A stretch of 64,000 nt of DNA. Origin: Alteromonas sp. KUL106. Its GTDB lineage: Bacteria; Pseudomonadota; Gammaproteobacteria; Enterobacterales; Alteromonadaceae. The DNA is taken from contig NZ_BLIG01000008.1 in assembly GCF_009811415.1 (NCBI RefSeq), forward strand, positions 112,196 to 176,195. The letters are read 5' to 3'. Position 1 is the stretch's first letter, and every line of letters starts with the position of its first letter. Positions 16,263 through 24,875 of this stretch are shown here, in pieces. Both the position numbers and the translations under genes were made by a program. The notes under the pieces are model-generated. The model made no database searches. It had not been told where the DNA came from and saw only the letters and a list, made by a program, of their open reading frames with translations.

Positions 16263-17987
16263 ATGGCTGCGGTCAAGACAGGGTTATCAAGGAAACTCCT
16301 AGCGAGAGTATTGTCGGTGTACTTTGCTCTTACGCTGCTTGTTACACTAGGCCAAATCTTCACAGAATACCTAAGTACAAAAAACCACGTAGAGAGCGAA
16401 CTACAAACGCTAAAAAATACGTTTTCCTCTAGTCTCACTCGCGCGCTGTGGGAACTCAACCATGACCAAGTTCGCGCTATCTCAGAAGGCTTAATGTCGC
16501 TTCCTATTGTTGAAGGCCTTCAGGTTCGGGGAGAAAACGGAAATTATATTGCAGAATATGGTATCAGAGTACAACGGTCACCTAATCCTATCGATAGAGA
16601 AATCATCGAAGACCATTCAAGCGGCATATTCAGCTACAGCTTCCCCCTCGTTTTCAAATTTTCTGGAAGGGAATCAACGGTAGGCGACGTTACGTTATAT
16701 TCCAGTTTTGATACTATTTTCAGTCGAATTGAAGTCGGCGTGTTTTTTCTAATTGGAAACGCCATAGTAAAAACCACATTTCTAGTATTTCTGTTCATGA
16801 CAGCGTTTCGAACCATGCTTTCTGAGCCGCTGCAAGCTATTACAGAGCAAATGGGGAACTTCGACCCCCAGCACCCAGAAGAGAGCAAACTCAGTATTAA
16901 GTTAGAAGATGACAATGAGTTACTTCAGCTTAAAGAATCGTACAACGGTGTGATAGACGATCTTATTACTTCAAATAGCAAGTTAAACCAAGCGCAAAAC
17001 GAGTTAACCCTTGCGAACAAAAAGCTGGATGATCAAAACCTGATATTGGAACAAGAGGTCGCGAAGAAAACTGCATCGCTATCTCAAATCATGCTTGACC
17101 TTGAACAACAAAAAGATGAGCTGATAGCCCATCAGCGTGAGCTTCGCCAAGAAAACGAAAACCGCCAATACATTGAAGCAGAGCTTCGACAGCGCAATCA
17201 AGAGTTGGCGAGTTCAATGAATACGCTCAAACAAGCACAAGAGCAGTTATTAGAGTCAGAGCGCATGGCATCACTTGGTGGTCTGGTTGCTGGCATTGCG
17301 CATGACGTGAACACGCCGTTAGGTGTGAGTGTAACCGCAGCCAGTTTTCTTCAAGAGCGGCTTAATAATTTAAAGACTGATTTTGAAGACAAAAGCCTGA
17401 CCAGTAAGAACATGGCAAGCTTTATTGACGAAGCAGAACAAACAGCCCTGCTTTTACTGAATAATTTAGAGCGCGCTTCTGACCTTATCGCTAGCTTCAA
17501 GCAGGTCGCGGTGGACCAAACGAGCGAGACTGAACGAGAAATTGTATTGAATGACTATATCAATGAAATCATTCAATCGTTAAAACCGAGCTTCAAACAA
17601 AAAGAATATCAAATCAACGTTTCCTGCCCTGCCGACTTAGTGGTGACTTGTCCGCCAGGCGCTATCGCGCAAATCGTAACTAATATGATTGTCAATTCTA
17701 TAACCCATGGTTTTGAAGGGCGTATCACAGGCACAATAACCTTAGAGGTCAAAGAAGAAGGAAATATGGTAAGCCTCTATTATAGCGATAATGGCAAAGG
17801 GCTTAGTGAAGAAGAACTCAGTAAACTTTTTGATGCTTTCTACACCACTAAGCGCGGTAAAGGTGGGAGTGGTTTAGGGACGCACATCATGTATAACCTC
17901 GTAACCCAGTCGCTCAATGGGCAGATAGAAGCGCAAAGCGCGATAGATAAAGGCTTAGAATACTTTATTCGCTTTCCTAAAAATTAA
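16263..17987 (+). CDS. Orphan membrane sensor histidine kinase with long coiled coil
   Basis: This 574-residue protein has one membrane helix near the N-terminus (~15-37), a periplasmic sensor region of ~130 residues and a second helix (~160-185). A long coiled coil (~225-335, Gln/Glu/Leu-rich) precedes an atypical dimerisation/phosphoacceptor box with His347 (GGLVAGIAHDVNTPLGV). The HATPase domain has an N-box-like QIVTNMIVNSITHGF, then YSDNGKGL and GKGGSGLGTHIMYNLV. No receiver domain or adjacent response regulator is present, so its partner lies elsewhere. It is divergent from phoB, sharing a 266-bp intergenic region. The ligand is unknown. Confidence 0.85.
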   Translation: MAAVKTGLSRKLLARVLSVYFALTLLVTLGQIFTEYLSTKNHVESELQTLKNTFSSSLTRALWELNHDQVRAISEGLMSLPIVEGLQVRGENGNYIAEYGIRVQRSPNPIDREIIEDHSSGIFSYSFPLVFKFSGRESTVGDVTLYSSFDTIFSRIEVGVFFLIGNAIVKTTFLVFLFMTAFRTMLSEPLQAITEQMGNFDPQHPEESKLSIKLEDDNELLQLKESYNGVIDDLITSNSKLNQAQNELTLANKKLDDQNLILEQEVAKKTASLSQIMLDLEQQKDELIAHQRELRQENENRQYIEAELRQRNQELASSMNTLKQAQEQLLESERMASLGGLVAGIAHDVNTPLGVSVTAASFLQERLNNLKTDFEDKSLTSKNMASFIDEAEQTALLLLNNLERASDLIASFKQVAVDQTSETEREIVLNDYINEIIQSLKPSFKQKEYQINVSCPADLVVTCPPGAIAQIVTNMIVNSITHGFEGRITGTITLEVKEEGNMVSLYYSDNGKGLSEEELSKLFDAFYTTKRGKGGSGLGTHIMYNLVTQSLNGQIEAQSAIDKGLEYFIRFPKN

Positions 17988-18128
17988 TAGCAACCCGTTG
18001 TTTTATTCTCTTTAAATCAGCGCCTACTCTTCGCACTTTAATTGTTGCCACTGCCTTTTAATCAATTGCGCAGTGGGCCCTACATTGGTACGCTTGCGCC
18101 CTATTTTTATTAAGAGAATGCTTACACT

Positions 18129-19040
18129 ATGTGGTTTAAAAATGTAAAAGCCTATCAAATTACACAGCCGCTATCGCTAGACGAGGGTGATTTAGAGCGC
18201 GCGCTAAACGAGCATGCTTTCCGCCCATGTGGCAGCCAAGACTTAGCAACCATGGGATTCGCCTCTCCCTTTTCTCAGGCCGGCAAGCAAGGCACCATGT
18301 TTCATGTCGTTCAACAGCGTTTTTGGATAACGTTAAAGAAACAAGAAAAGCTTCTTCCCGCTGCTGTGGTCAATGCCGAGCTTGATGAAATGGCGGCTAA
18401 AATTGAAATGGAAACGGGCTCACCGGTAGGTAAGAAAGCCAAAGCCGACCTTAAACAAGAAATTCAAACTCGATTACTCCCTCAGGCCTTTACAAAAAAT
18501 ACCTATACTCACGGTTTTATTTCACTTGCTGACAATTTAGTGGTGATTGACGCATCATCTGACGGCAAAGCCGAGGCCTTCTTAGCCATGGTAAGAAAAG
18601 CCATTGGTTCACTGCCTGTTGTGCCATTTACACGCAGAAGCCTTCAAAGCGAACTTACCCACTGGGTAACGGAATCAACGCCAGAAGGCGTAGGACTGCT
18701 TGAAGAAGCAGAACTAAAATCAACCGACGATACAGGCAGCGTTATCCGCTGTAAAAACCAACCGCTAGATAGCGAAGAAATCAGTATTCACTTAGATGCA
18801 GGTAAGCTGGTTCAAAAAGTTGCGTTCGAATATGCAGAAACGTTGACTGCTGTTATCTGTGAAGATGGCGCCATCAAGCGTATTAAATTCACTGACCGCA
18901 TCAAAGAAGAAACCGACGATGTGCCAAAAGATCAAGTAGAGGCACGTCTAGACGCAGAGTTTGCGCTTATGTCAGCCGAAATTTGTACACTACTTAACTT
19001 TCTTCGTGGTGCACTTAATCTTAACGACGATAGTTTGTAA
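18129..19040 (+). CDS. rdgC: Recombination-associated protein RdgC
   Basis: This 303-residue protein is the usual RdgC length, and the N-terminus MWFKNVKAYQ together with ALNEHAFRPCGSQDLATMGF is characteristic. RdgC forms a ring-shaped dimer that binds DNA non-specifically and restrains RecA activity. No signal peptide or membrane segment is present. It stands alone between the sensor kinase and a terminator at 19084-19115. Confidence 0.96.
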   Translation: MWFKNVKAYQITQPLSLDEGDLERALNEHAFRPCGSQDLATMGFASPFSQAGKQGTMFHVVQQRFWITLKKQEKLLPAAVVNAELDEMAAKIEMETGSPVGKKAKADLKQEIQTRLLPQAFTKNTYTHGFISLADNLVVIDASSDGKAEAFLAMVRKAIGSLPVVPFTRRSLQSELTHWVTESTPEGVGLLEEAELKSTDDTGSVIRCKNQPLDSEEISIHLDAGKLVQKVAFEYAETLTAVICEDGAIKRIKFTDRIKEETDDVPKDQVEARLDAEFALMSAEICTLLNFLRGALNLNDDSL

Positions 19041-19083
19041 GCGAACGAAAAGTAGATATCAGGTAATAGCCTAGCGTTATCTC

Positions 19084-19115
19084 AAAGCCTAATTACCAAG
19101 GGGTGATTAGGCTTT
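19084..19115 (+). terminator. Intrinsic terminator after rdgC
   Basis: The stem AAAGCCTAAT/ATTAGGCTTT, extended by ACC/GGT, is followed by TTTTCG on the plus strand, 44 nt after the rdgC stop. Confidence 0.8.
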
Positions 19116-19192
19116 TCGTCATTAGCACCAACGCACTACTTTTTTACTGGCAACCTTCTGGAAATTTTTGCATAAAAGGCTGTCAGACCGTT

Positions 19193-19756
19193 TTAGGTGG
19201 GATAGTGAATCACCACAATAAAACGGGTTTCCCCTACTTCGTCTCGATACCCGTGGGGCTGATCTGCACGCAGTACACATTGCTCTTGCGCCTGATAGGT
19301 TTGCCACTGACCGTCTTGCAATACACTTAACGTGCCTTGCGTTACATGGATATGCTCAGTCACGCCTATTAGGTGTGGCGAAGAGTGCTGTTCATGAAAG
19401 TCTGTTAAGCAAAGCTCAAACATTTCAAACTGCGTCGTTTGATTAAATGGAAATAGGGTTCTAATTGTTACGTTGGTATCGTTAGTGAACTTGTTATCGG
19501 CGTGGTGAGACGTAGGTTGAATGTCGTCATCGGATAAAAAAGATGAAAACGAGCATTCTAAGCCTGTGGCTATTTTCCACAGCGTCGCTATGGTAGGGCT
19601 CGACTCACCCCGCTCTATTTGCCCCAGCATAGCTTTTGATACCCCAGTCAGTGTTGCTGTTTTATCAAGGGAAAGCCCCCGCGCTTTACGAACAGACTTC
19701 AGATGTTTTGCAATACTTTTTGAAAAAGCAGAAGGCTGCGCATTCGCTTTTGTCAT
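19193..19756 (-). CDS. XRE-family regulator with C-terminal cupin domain (YdcN/SutR-like)
   Basis: This 187-residue protein has an N-terminal helix-turn-helix (~12-68, LKSVRKARGLSLDKTATLTGVSKAMLGQIERGESSP). A cupin domain (~105-187) contains PHLIGVTEHIHVTQGTL and RADQPHGYRDEVG. This is the build of E. coli YdcN (SutR), which neighbours the BenE-type gene ydcO. The same pair is found here in divergent orientation, so it probably controls the transporter and itself through the palindromes at 19803-19853. The effector bound by the cupin is unknown. Confidence 0.88.
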   Translation of the reverse strand: MTKANAQPSAFSKSIAKHLKSVRKARGLSLDKTATLTGVSKAMLGQIERGESSPTIATLWKIATGLECSFSSFLSDDDIQPTSHHADNKFTNDTNVTIRTLFPFNQTTQFEMFELCLTDFHEQHSSPHLIGVTEHIHVTQGTLSVLQDGQWQTYQAQEQCVLRADQPHGYRDEVGETRFIVVIHYPT

Positions 19757-19802
19757 TGGTTCAGAGCCCTTTTATTTTTTCAAAGATGCGACCAAAACGC
19801 TT

Positions 19803-19818
19803 GTGCGCTATAACGCAC
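19803..19818. promoter_or_regulatory. Operator-like palindrome 1 between XRE-cupin and benE-type genes
   Basis: GTGCGCTATAACGCAC is a 16-bp inverted repeat with one mismatch. It is nearly identical to the palindrome 35 bp further on. The XRE-family neighbour is the obvious candidate to bind it. Confidence 0.65.
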
Positions 19819-19837
19819 GAGTGTTATCTTAGACAGT

Positions 19838-19853
19838 ATGCGTTATAACGCAC
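19838..19853. promoter_or_regulatory. Operator-like palindrome 2 between XRE-cupin and benE-type genes
   Basis: ATGCGTTATAACGCAC contains a perfect 14-bp palindrome (TGCGTTATAACGCA). Together with site 1 it forms a pair with 35-bp centre spacing, a little over three helical turns, which would suit cooperative binding of two dimers. Confidence 0.65.
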
Positions 19854-19959
19854 ATTAGGCAAGGATAGCATAGGTTACCGATAAACATTCGATAAACGTA
19901 GTCAGCGTGTTGTTATCGCTTAATTAGTTTCAAACCGACGTTCAAGCACGGGTATTTTC

Positions 19960-21171
19960 ATGAGTAAATGGAAGTTAAGCCATATCAGCGCAGGGTTAAC
20001 CGCCGTCACGGTAGGTTACAGCAGCTCTGTTGTCATCATCATTGATGTGGCGCGCAAAGCCGGCGCCAGCGACGATATGGTAGTAAGCTGGTTGTTCGCA
20101 CTTGGGCTAGGTATGGGCATTACCTGCATTCTGTTTTCGTGGCTTTCCAAACTGCCCGTTGTTACCGCATGGTCTACGCCCGGAGCGGCTTTTTTGTTAA
20201 CGAGTATTGGGGACTACCGTTTAAGTGAAGCCATTGGAGCATTTATAGTATGCGCTTTACTTTCTCTCATAACAGCGCAAAGCCGCAGTTTACTTAGGCA
20301 AATTAGTCGGATCCCTCCGGCAATCTCATCGGCGCTATTGGCCGGGATTCTCTTACCCATATGCCTTGCTATATTTAGTGATGTTAATGAAGCGCCGTAT
20401 TTAGTCGCGTTTTTTATTGCGGCTTATCTAGTGGGAAGCAGGTTATTTCCCCGCTACCTTATGCTGTTACTACTGGTAATGTCGGTTGGCATTAGTTTAG
20501 TGATAGGCAGTTCAAACGAGTTTGTCTCTTTGCCAAACGATTCATCAATGATGGCTACTGATGTAGTACTAGATGCGTCATCAGTTTTTGCACTTCCAGC
20601 GCCTATTTGGGTTACGCCCACTTTTTCTCTAAGTGCCGCCGTGGGCCTAGCATTTCCCCTTTTTCTTATCACAACGCTTTCGCAAAACTTACCTGGCATA
20701 GCTATTCATCACGCCCATGGCTATACACCCGATCACAAGCCTATTTTATCTGGGATTGCCATTGTACAAGCCGTTTTAGCACCGTTTGGTGGTTTTACCT
20801 TTAATTTAGCGGCAATTACGGCAGCCTTGTGCATGGGAGAGCAAGCAGACAGTGATAAATCACAACGCTATCGTGCTGCAATAGCCGCGGGCCTAGCTTA
20901 TTTGCTTATGGGATTCATGGCATCAGTGGTCGTTGCGCTGTTTGTCAGCATGCCGAGCATCATAATTCACCTTCTTGCTGGGCTCGCACTGTTAGCCACG
21001 CTACAGGGAGCTGTAGTGCGCGCTATGGAGGTTGAATCCCACAGAGCCCCTGCTTTGCTCACTATGCTGTGTACGGCGTCAGGGTTTAGTCTGTTTTCCA
21101 TGACCTCTGCGGTATGGGGGTTGGGATTAGGTTTGTTGCTGCTTTACATTCAGAAAAAACCAGCGCCTTAG
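19960..21171 (+). CDS. BenE-family benzoate/H+ symporter-like transporter (YdcO-like)
   Basis: This 403-residue inner-membrane protein is hydrophobic throughout, with about 11-12 predicted helices, and has the BenE family length. Recognisable segments are HISAGLTAVTVGYSSSVVII near the N-terminus, TAWSTPGAAFL, and LPGIAIHHAHGY with APFGGFTFNLAAITAA later. Family members are proposed proton symporters of benzoate, but many, including E. coli YdcO, have no proven substrate. No benzoate catabolic genes are nearby, so the substrate should be left open. Divergent from the XRE-cupin regulator. Confidence 0.9.
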   Translation: MSKWKLSHISAGLTAVTVGYSSSVVIIIDVARKAGASDDMVVSWLFALGLGMGITCILFSWLSKLPVVTAWSTPGAAFLLTSIGDYRLSEAIGAFIVCALLSLITAQSRSLLRQISRIPPAISSALLAGILLPICLAIFSDVNEAPYLVAFFIAAYLVGSRLFPRYLMLLLLVMSVGISLVIGSSNEFVSLPNDSSMMATDVVLDASSVFALPAPIWVTPTFSLSAAVGLAFPLFLITTLSQNLPGIAIHHAHGYTPDHKPILSGIAIVQAVLAPFGGFTFNLAAITAALCMGEQADSDKSQRYRAAIAAGLAYLLMGFMASVVVALFVSMPSIIIHLLAGLALLATLQGAVVRAMEVESHRAPALLTMLCTASGFSLFSMTSAVWGLGLGLLLLYIQKKPAP

Positions 21172-21266
21172 GGCAGTCATAGGCACTGGCCAAAACGTTA
21201 AGTCGTCGAAAGACAAGATGTGGGTAATTGTCTATGCGGACTGGTATAAGAGAGCAATTCATAAAA

Positions 21267-21292
21267 AAAGCCGGTATAAATATACCGGCTTT
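21267..21292 (-). terminator. Bidirectional terminator between BenE-type and HDOD genes
   Basis: A perfect 12-bp stem AAAGCCGGTATA/TATACCGGCTTT with a 2-nt formal loop is followed on the minus strand by a run of seven T. It serves the HDOD gene (stop at 21342) and may also stop the convergent transporter transcript. Confidence 0.85.
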
Positions 21293-21341
21293 GTGTTAAT
21301 TATCTAAACAACGATTAACAGTGATTTTATTCCAGCTTATG

Positions 21342-22178
21342 TTAGAGGAATATTTGCTTGGCAGCGCTCGTCAGTTCTTCAAACTCATCTGAATGTAGCT
21401 CGCCCATGTCTTCAACGACGCCGCGCTGAATGGCTAAATTCAAAATAGCGTCCTTTTGACTACCCGCAGAGCCTGATACAGCAGCTCCGACGCGAACAAA
21501 GTCGATATAACCTAACTCGTCAGGAATGTAGCTCAAGTCTTTCCAATTTTTGGCAATATTAACGAAGTTTTCACCAAAGCCCCATTTTTCCATAATATTG
21601 GCACCGATTCTGCCAGCTAATTTGTCAATGGCTACTTCGAGAAATGAGGGGTTTGCAAAGACTTCTGGGTGACGTTCGGCCTCTGTCAGAATAGGAAGCA
21701 CCCCTATATTGTGCACAAGCGCGGCCAATGTCATTGTATCTAGGCTCATTTCACGCTTTTTCGTACGCGTGATGTAAAGCTGCAACACTGCCATGGCAGT
21801 TGCGACGATATTGACGGTACTTGCCCACTCTTTTTGGAGATAGCGCGCCACTACATCATTTTTAGAAACGAACAACTGTTCCATCGCAAGCGCAGTGGAG
21901 ATGTTTTTAATCTGACGAAGCCCAATTCGCGTTACCGCCTGGCCAACGGAGTTCACTTTTACACTGCGCCCCATATAAGCACTGTTTGCAATTTTAATCA
22001 TTCTTGCACTAAGTGATGGGTCTTGACCAATAACATCCCCCATCGCATTGAGGTTTATATCCGGGTCGTCGGCTGCTTTACGAATTTTAAGTGCAATAGC
22101 AGGAAGTGTAGGAAGGACAAGCGTATCATTATTTATTTTTTCAACCAAAATGGTTGAGAGCGCGTTCTGTGTAGACAT
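21342..22178 (-). CDS. HDOD domain-containing protein
   Basis: I chose the ATG at 22178 (MSTQNALSTILVEKI) because AAGGG lies 7 nt upstream; this gives 278 residues. The HDOD core runs over most of the protein: LPTLPAIALKIRKAADDPDINLNAMGDVIGQDPSLSARMIKIANSA, followed by VGQAVTRIGLRQIKNIS. HDOD proteins are HD-related domains usually lacking a full metal site and act in signalling, often linked to c-di-GMP or chemosensory pathways. No additional output domain is present here. It stands alone, so its pathway cannot be inferred. Confidence 0.88.
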   Translation of the reverse strand: MSTQNALSTILVEKINNDTLVLPTLPAIALKIRKAADDPDINLNAMGDVIGQDPSLSARMIKIANSAYMGRSVKVNSVGQAVTRIGLRQIKNISTALAMEQLFVSKNDVVARYLQKEWASTVNIVATAMAVLQLYITRTKKREMSLDTMTLAALVHNIGVLPILTEAERHPEVFANPSFLEVAIDKLAGRIGANIMEKWGFGENFVNIAKNWKDLSYIPDELGYIDFVRVGAAVSGSAGSQKDAILNLAIQRGVVEDMGELHSDEFEELTSAAKQIFL

Positions 22179-22584
22179 ATTTCTACCCTTAGAAAGTTCC
22201 AAATAGCCGTATAAAGACAATAAGTTACATTACTGATCAATCAATAACAGCAACATTGCGCGGCGATACCGATTAATTGTTGAACGTTGCATTCCCTGCG
22301 TCTACTCGTGAAAACCAAAATGTGACACGCGAAAATACAAGCTGTTATCGTTTTTAAGATATTTCTAACACCATACTATAGTAGCTTTACGGTTTCGACC
22401 ATCTAAAAATAGAAAGGGGAAAAGCGAAATACCCACTAATATCGAAAACCTCAATAAAGTATAGTTAACGTGTAGCAGACCACGATAAAGAATGCTCAAT
22501 TATATTTTCATACTTTTGTATTAAATCAAAAGCATAGCTATAGTGAACAACCTACATAATGACAGAAAACACGGTAACCGTATT
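22179..22584. other. 406-bp intergenic region, divergent promoters
   Basis: This AT-rich stretch lies between the divergent HDOD and M49-type genes and must hold both promoters. I see no strong palindrome, riboswitch-like structure or additional gene in it. Confidence 0.5.
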
Positions 22585-24273
22585 ATGAAAAAAACACTTT
22601 CACGCTACTCTCCTGTTGCAGCTGCAATAGCCGGGTTATTCCTACTCACCGCATGCAGCAAAAATACCGATACACCACAAACAACCAAACAAGGTACGGA
22701 AGCTCAGCAGTCGCTATTGATTGACGAGGCTCGTCTATCGATCTATCACGGTGTCGACCTAACCAGCGACCTCTCTCACCTTAGTGATAATCAACATCAA
22801 ATGCTTTCGCTGTTAATTGATGCATCGAAAATCATGGACGACTTATTTTGGAAACAAGCGTTTTTTGAAGATAAAGATGCCTTTCTTTCGTCTATCAGTG
22901 ACGAGAAGGTACGTCATTTTGCCGCCATCAACTACGGCCCATGGGACCGGTTGAACGGTGACACGCCTTTTATTAGCGGATACGACGATAAAGCGTTGGG
23001 CGCCGAATTTTATCCCCATGATATGGATAAAGCCGAGTTCGCGACAGCTAACTTTGATGACAAACAAGGTCTCTACTCGTTGGTAAAACGCGACGAAGCA
23101 GGCAACCTTTATTCAGTCCCTTACTCAGACGCCTTTAAAAGCGAATTGATGAAAGCATCTGACCTACTTAAGAAAGCATCTGAACTAGCTGAAGACGAAA
23201 GCTTCAAACAATACTTGCAGCTTCGTTCTGAAGCCCTGCTATCAAACGATTACCTCGCCTCTGACATGGCATGGATGGACATGAAAACTAACCCCGTTGA
23301 GTTAGTGATCGGCCCCATTGAAAGCTATGAAGACCAGCTATTCGGTTATCGTGCAGCATTTGAAGCCTACGTGCTTATTAAAGATTTAGCGTGGAGTGAA
23401 AAGCTTGCTAAATATGCGGCCTTCTTGCCTGAATTGCAGCAAGGTCTACCGGTTGCGGATGCGTACAAAGCCGAGATGCCCGGTTCTGACGCTGATCTTA
23501 ACGCTTATGACGTCATTTACTACGCTGGGCACTCTAACGCTGGCAGTAAAACCATTGCGATAAACTTGCCAAACGACGAACGTGTCCAGCTAGAAAAAGG
23601 CACACGTCGCCTTCAGCTTAAAAACGCCATGCGCGCTAAATTTGATACTATTTTAGTGCCAATTGCAGATACGCTTATTGTACCTGAGCAGCGCAGTCAT
23701 ATTACCTTCGACGCCTTTTTCGCAAACACCATGTTTCACGAAGTGGCCCATGGCCTTGGCATTAAAAACACCTTAGATGGTTCAGGTACTGTGCGCGGCG
23801 CACTTAAAGAGCACGCGTCTGCCCTTGAAGAAGGTAAAGCAGACATTCTGGGTTTGTATATGGTGCAAAGTCTGCTTGAAAAAGGTGAAATTACTGAAGG
23901 TTCTTTAGAAGATTATTATGTCACCTTCATGGCAGGCATTTTTCGTTCAGTTCGTTTTGGTGCCAGCTCTGCTCACGGTAAAGCAAACATGATTCGCTTT
24001 AACTTCTTTGCCCAGCAAGGCGCGTTTGAAAAGACAGAAGACGGTCAATATCGCGTTAACATGGAAAAGATGGGCGCTGCAGTCGAGGCACTGTCTGAGC
24101 TTATTCTGACGTTACAAGGTGACGGTGACTACGATAGTGTGGCTAAGCTGGTCGAAACCATGGGTGTGATCAAGCCTGATCTCGCGTCAGATTTAGCACG
24201 TTTAGAAGCCGCAAGTATCCCTGTTGATATTCACTTCAACCAAGGTAAAAAAATACTAGGGCTTTCTGATTAA
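22585..24273 (+). CDS. M49-like (dipeptidyl-peptidase III-type) zinc metallopeptidase lipoprotein
   Basis: I chose the ATG at 22585 (MKKTLSRYSP), which places a lipoprotein signal peptide correctly (FLLTACSKN, Cys25). The longer frame starts with GTG and has no useful upstream site. This gives 562 residues. The zinc site is HEVAH in NTMFHEVAHGLGIKNTLDG, followed ~45 residues on by LEEGKADILGLYMV, which supplies the third ligand Glu and parallels the EECRAE motif of M49. Classical DPP III has HELLGH; the uninterrupted HEXXH is a variation found in related bacterial proteins. It is expected to degrade peptides at the periplasmic face of a membrane. Confidence 0.8.
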   Translation: MKKTLSRYSPVAAAIAGLFLLTACSKNTDTPQTTKQGTEAQQSLLIDEARLSIYHGVDLTSDLSHLSDNQHQMLSLLIDASKIMDDLFWKQAFFEDKDAFLSSISDEKVRHFAAINYGPWDRLNGDTPFISGYDDKALGAEFYPHDMDKAEFATANFDDKQGLYSLVKRDEAGNLYSVPYSDAFKSELMKASDLLKKASELAEDESFKQYLQLRSEALLSNDYLASDMAWMDMKTNPVELVIGPIESYEDQLFGYRAAFEAYVLIKDLAWSEKLAKYAAFLPELQQGLPVADAYKAEMPGSDADLNAYDVIYYAGHSNAGSKTIAINLPNDERVQLEKGTRRLQLKNAMRAKFDTILVPIADTLIVPEQRSHITFDAFFANTMFHEVAHGLGIKNTLDGSGTVRGALKEHASALEEGKADILGLYMVQSLLEKGEITEGSLEDYYVTFMAGIFRSVRFGASSAHGKANMIRFNFFAQQGAFEKTEDGQYRVNMEKMGAAVEALSELILTLQGDGDYDSVAKLVETMGVIKPDLASDLARLEAASIPVDIHFNQGKKILGLSD

Positions 24274-24310
24274 GCGAGGCGATGCCAATAGCCTATTTGA
24301 GCAGGATATA

Positions 24311-24336
24311 GGCCACGCTTGAATTTCAAGCGTGGC
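24311..24336. terminator. Hairpin terminator between M49-type and HinT genes
   Basis: The near-perfect palindrome GGCCACGCTTG/CAAGCGTGGCC with a 4-5-nt loop lies between convergent genes. The T-run is short on either side, so efficiency is uncertain. Confidence 0.7.
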
Positions 24337-24362
24337 CTTGTATAAAAATCATGAAACGCGGG

Positions 24363-24734
24363 TTACTCGACGTGCTTTTTCATGTCTTCAGTATAGGGTG
24401 GCCAGCCTAGAGGTTTACTGGCTAACACGTGTAAATGAATGTGATAAACAGTTTGTCCACCGTATTCGTTACAGTTCATAACAGTTCGATACCCTTGGTC
24501 AGCAAATCCCTGCTCCTTAGCTATTTTCGCTGCCACATATGATAAGTGGCCTACAACAACACGATCTTCCTCGGCGATATCATTCACCGTTGCAATTTGC
24601 TTTTTCGGAATAACAAGAAAATGAGTAGGCGCTTGCGGATTAATATCTTTAAACGCCAGCGCTAAATCGTCCTCATATAAAATATCCGCTGGAATTTCTT
24701 TATTGATAATTTTATCGAAAATAGTTTCTGCCAT
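24363..24734 (-). CDS. hinT: HIT-family nucleotide-binding protein (HinT-like)
   Basis: This 123-residue protein is of HinT size. The histidine triad YHIHLHVL (residues ~97-104) and the N-terminal IFDKIINKEIPADILYEDD are diagnostic. HinT enzymes hydrolyse adenosine phosphoramidates such as AMP-lysine. No signal peptide. It stands alone in the minus direction, with its own upstream region of ~100 nt before uppP's 3' end. Confidence 0.94.
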   Translation of the reverse strand: MAETIFDKIINKEIPADILYEDDLALAFKDINPQAPTHFLVIPKKQIATVNDIAEEDRVVVGHLSYVAAKIAKEQGFADQGYRTVMNCNEYGGQTVYHIHLHVLASKPLGWPPYTEDMKKHVE

Positions 24735-24875
24735 ATCTCGCTTCCTTAATGCACTTTAAATTATCGCGCGCTTCAGGCACGCGTGTCACCGTTCAAATGA
24801 ATGTATACCAGCGATAACCGATAACGTACCGCACTTATCCTAGCCCCTTTGTAGCGAGCTCACTGCTAATCACCA

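Noticed and set aside
19960..21171. Benzoate catabolic locus
   Set aside because: The BenE-type transporter is not accompanied by any benzoate dioxygenase or catechol genes, so benzoate as substrate is not supported.
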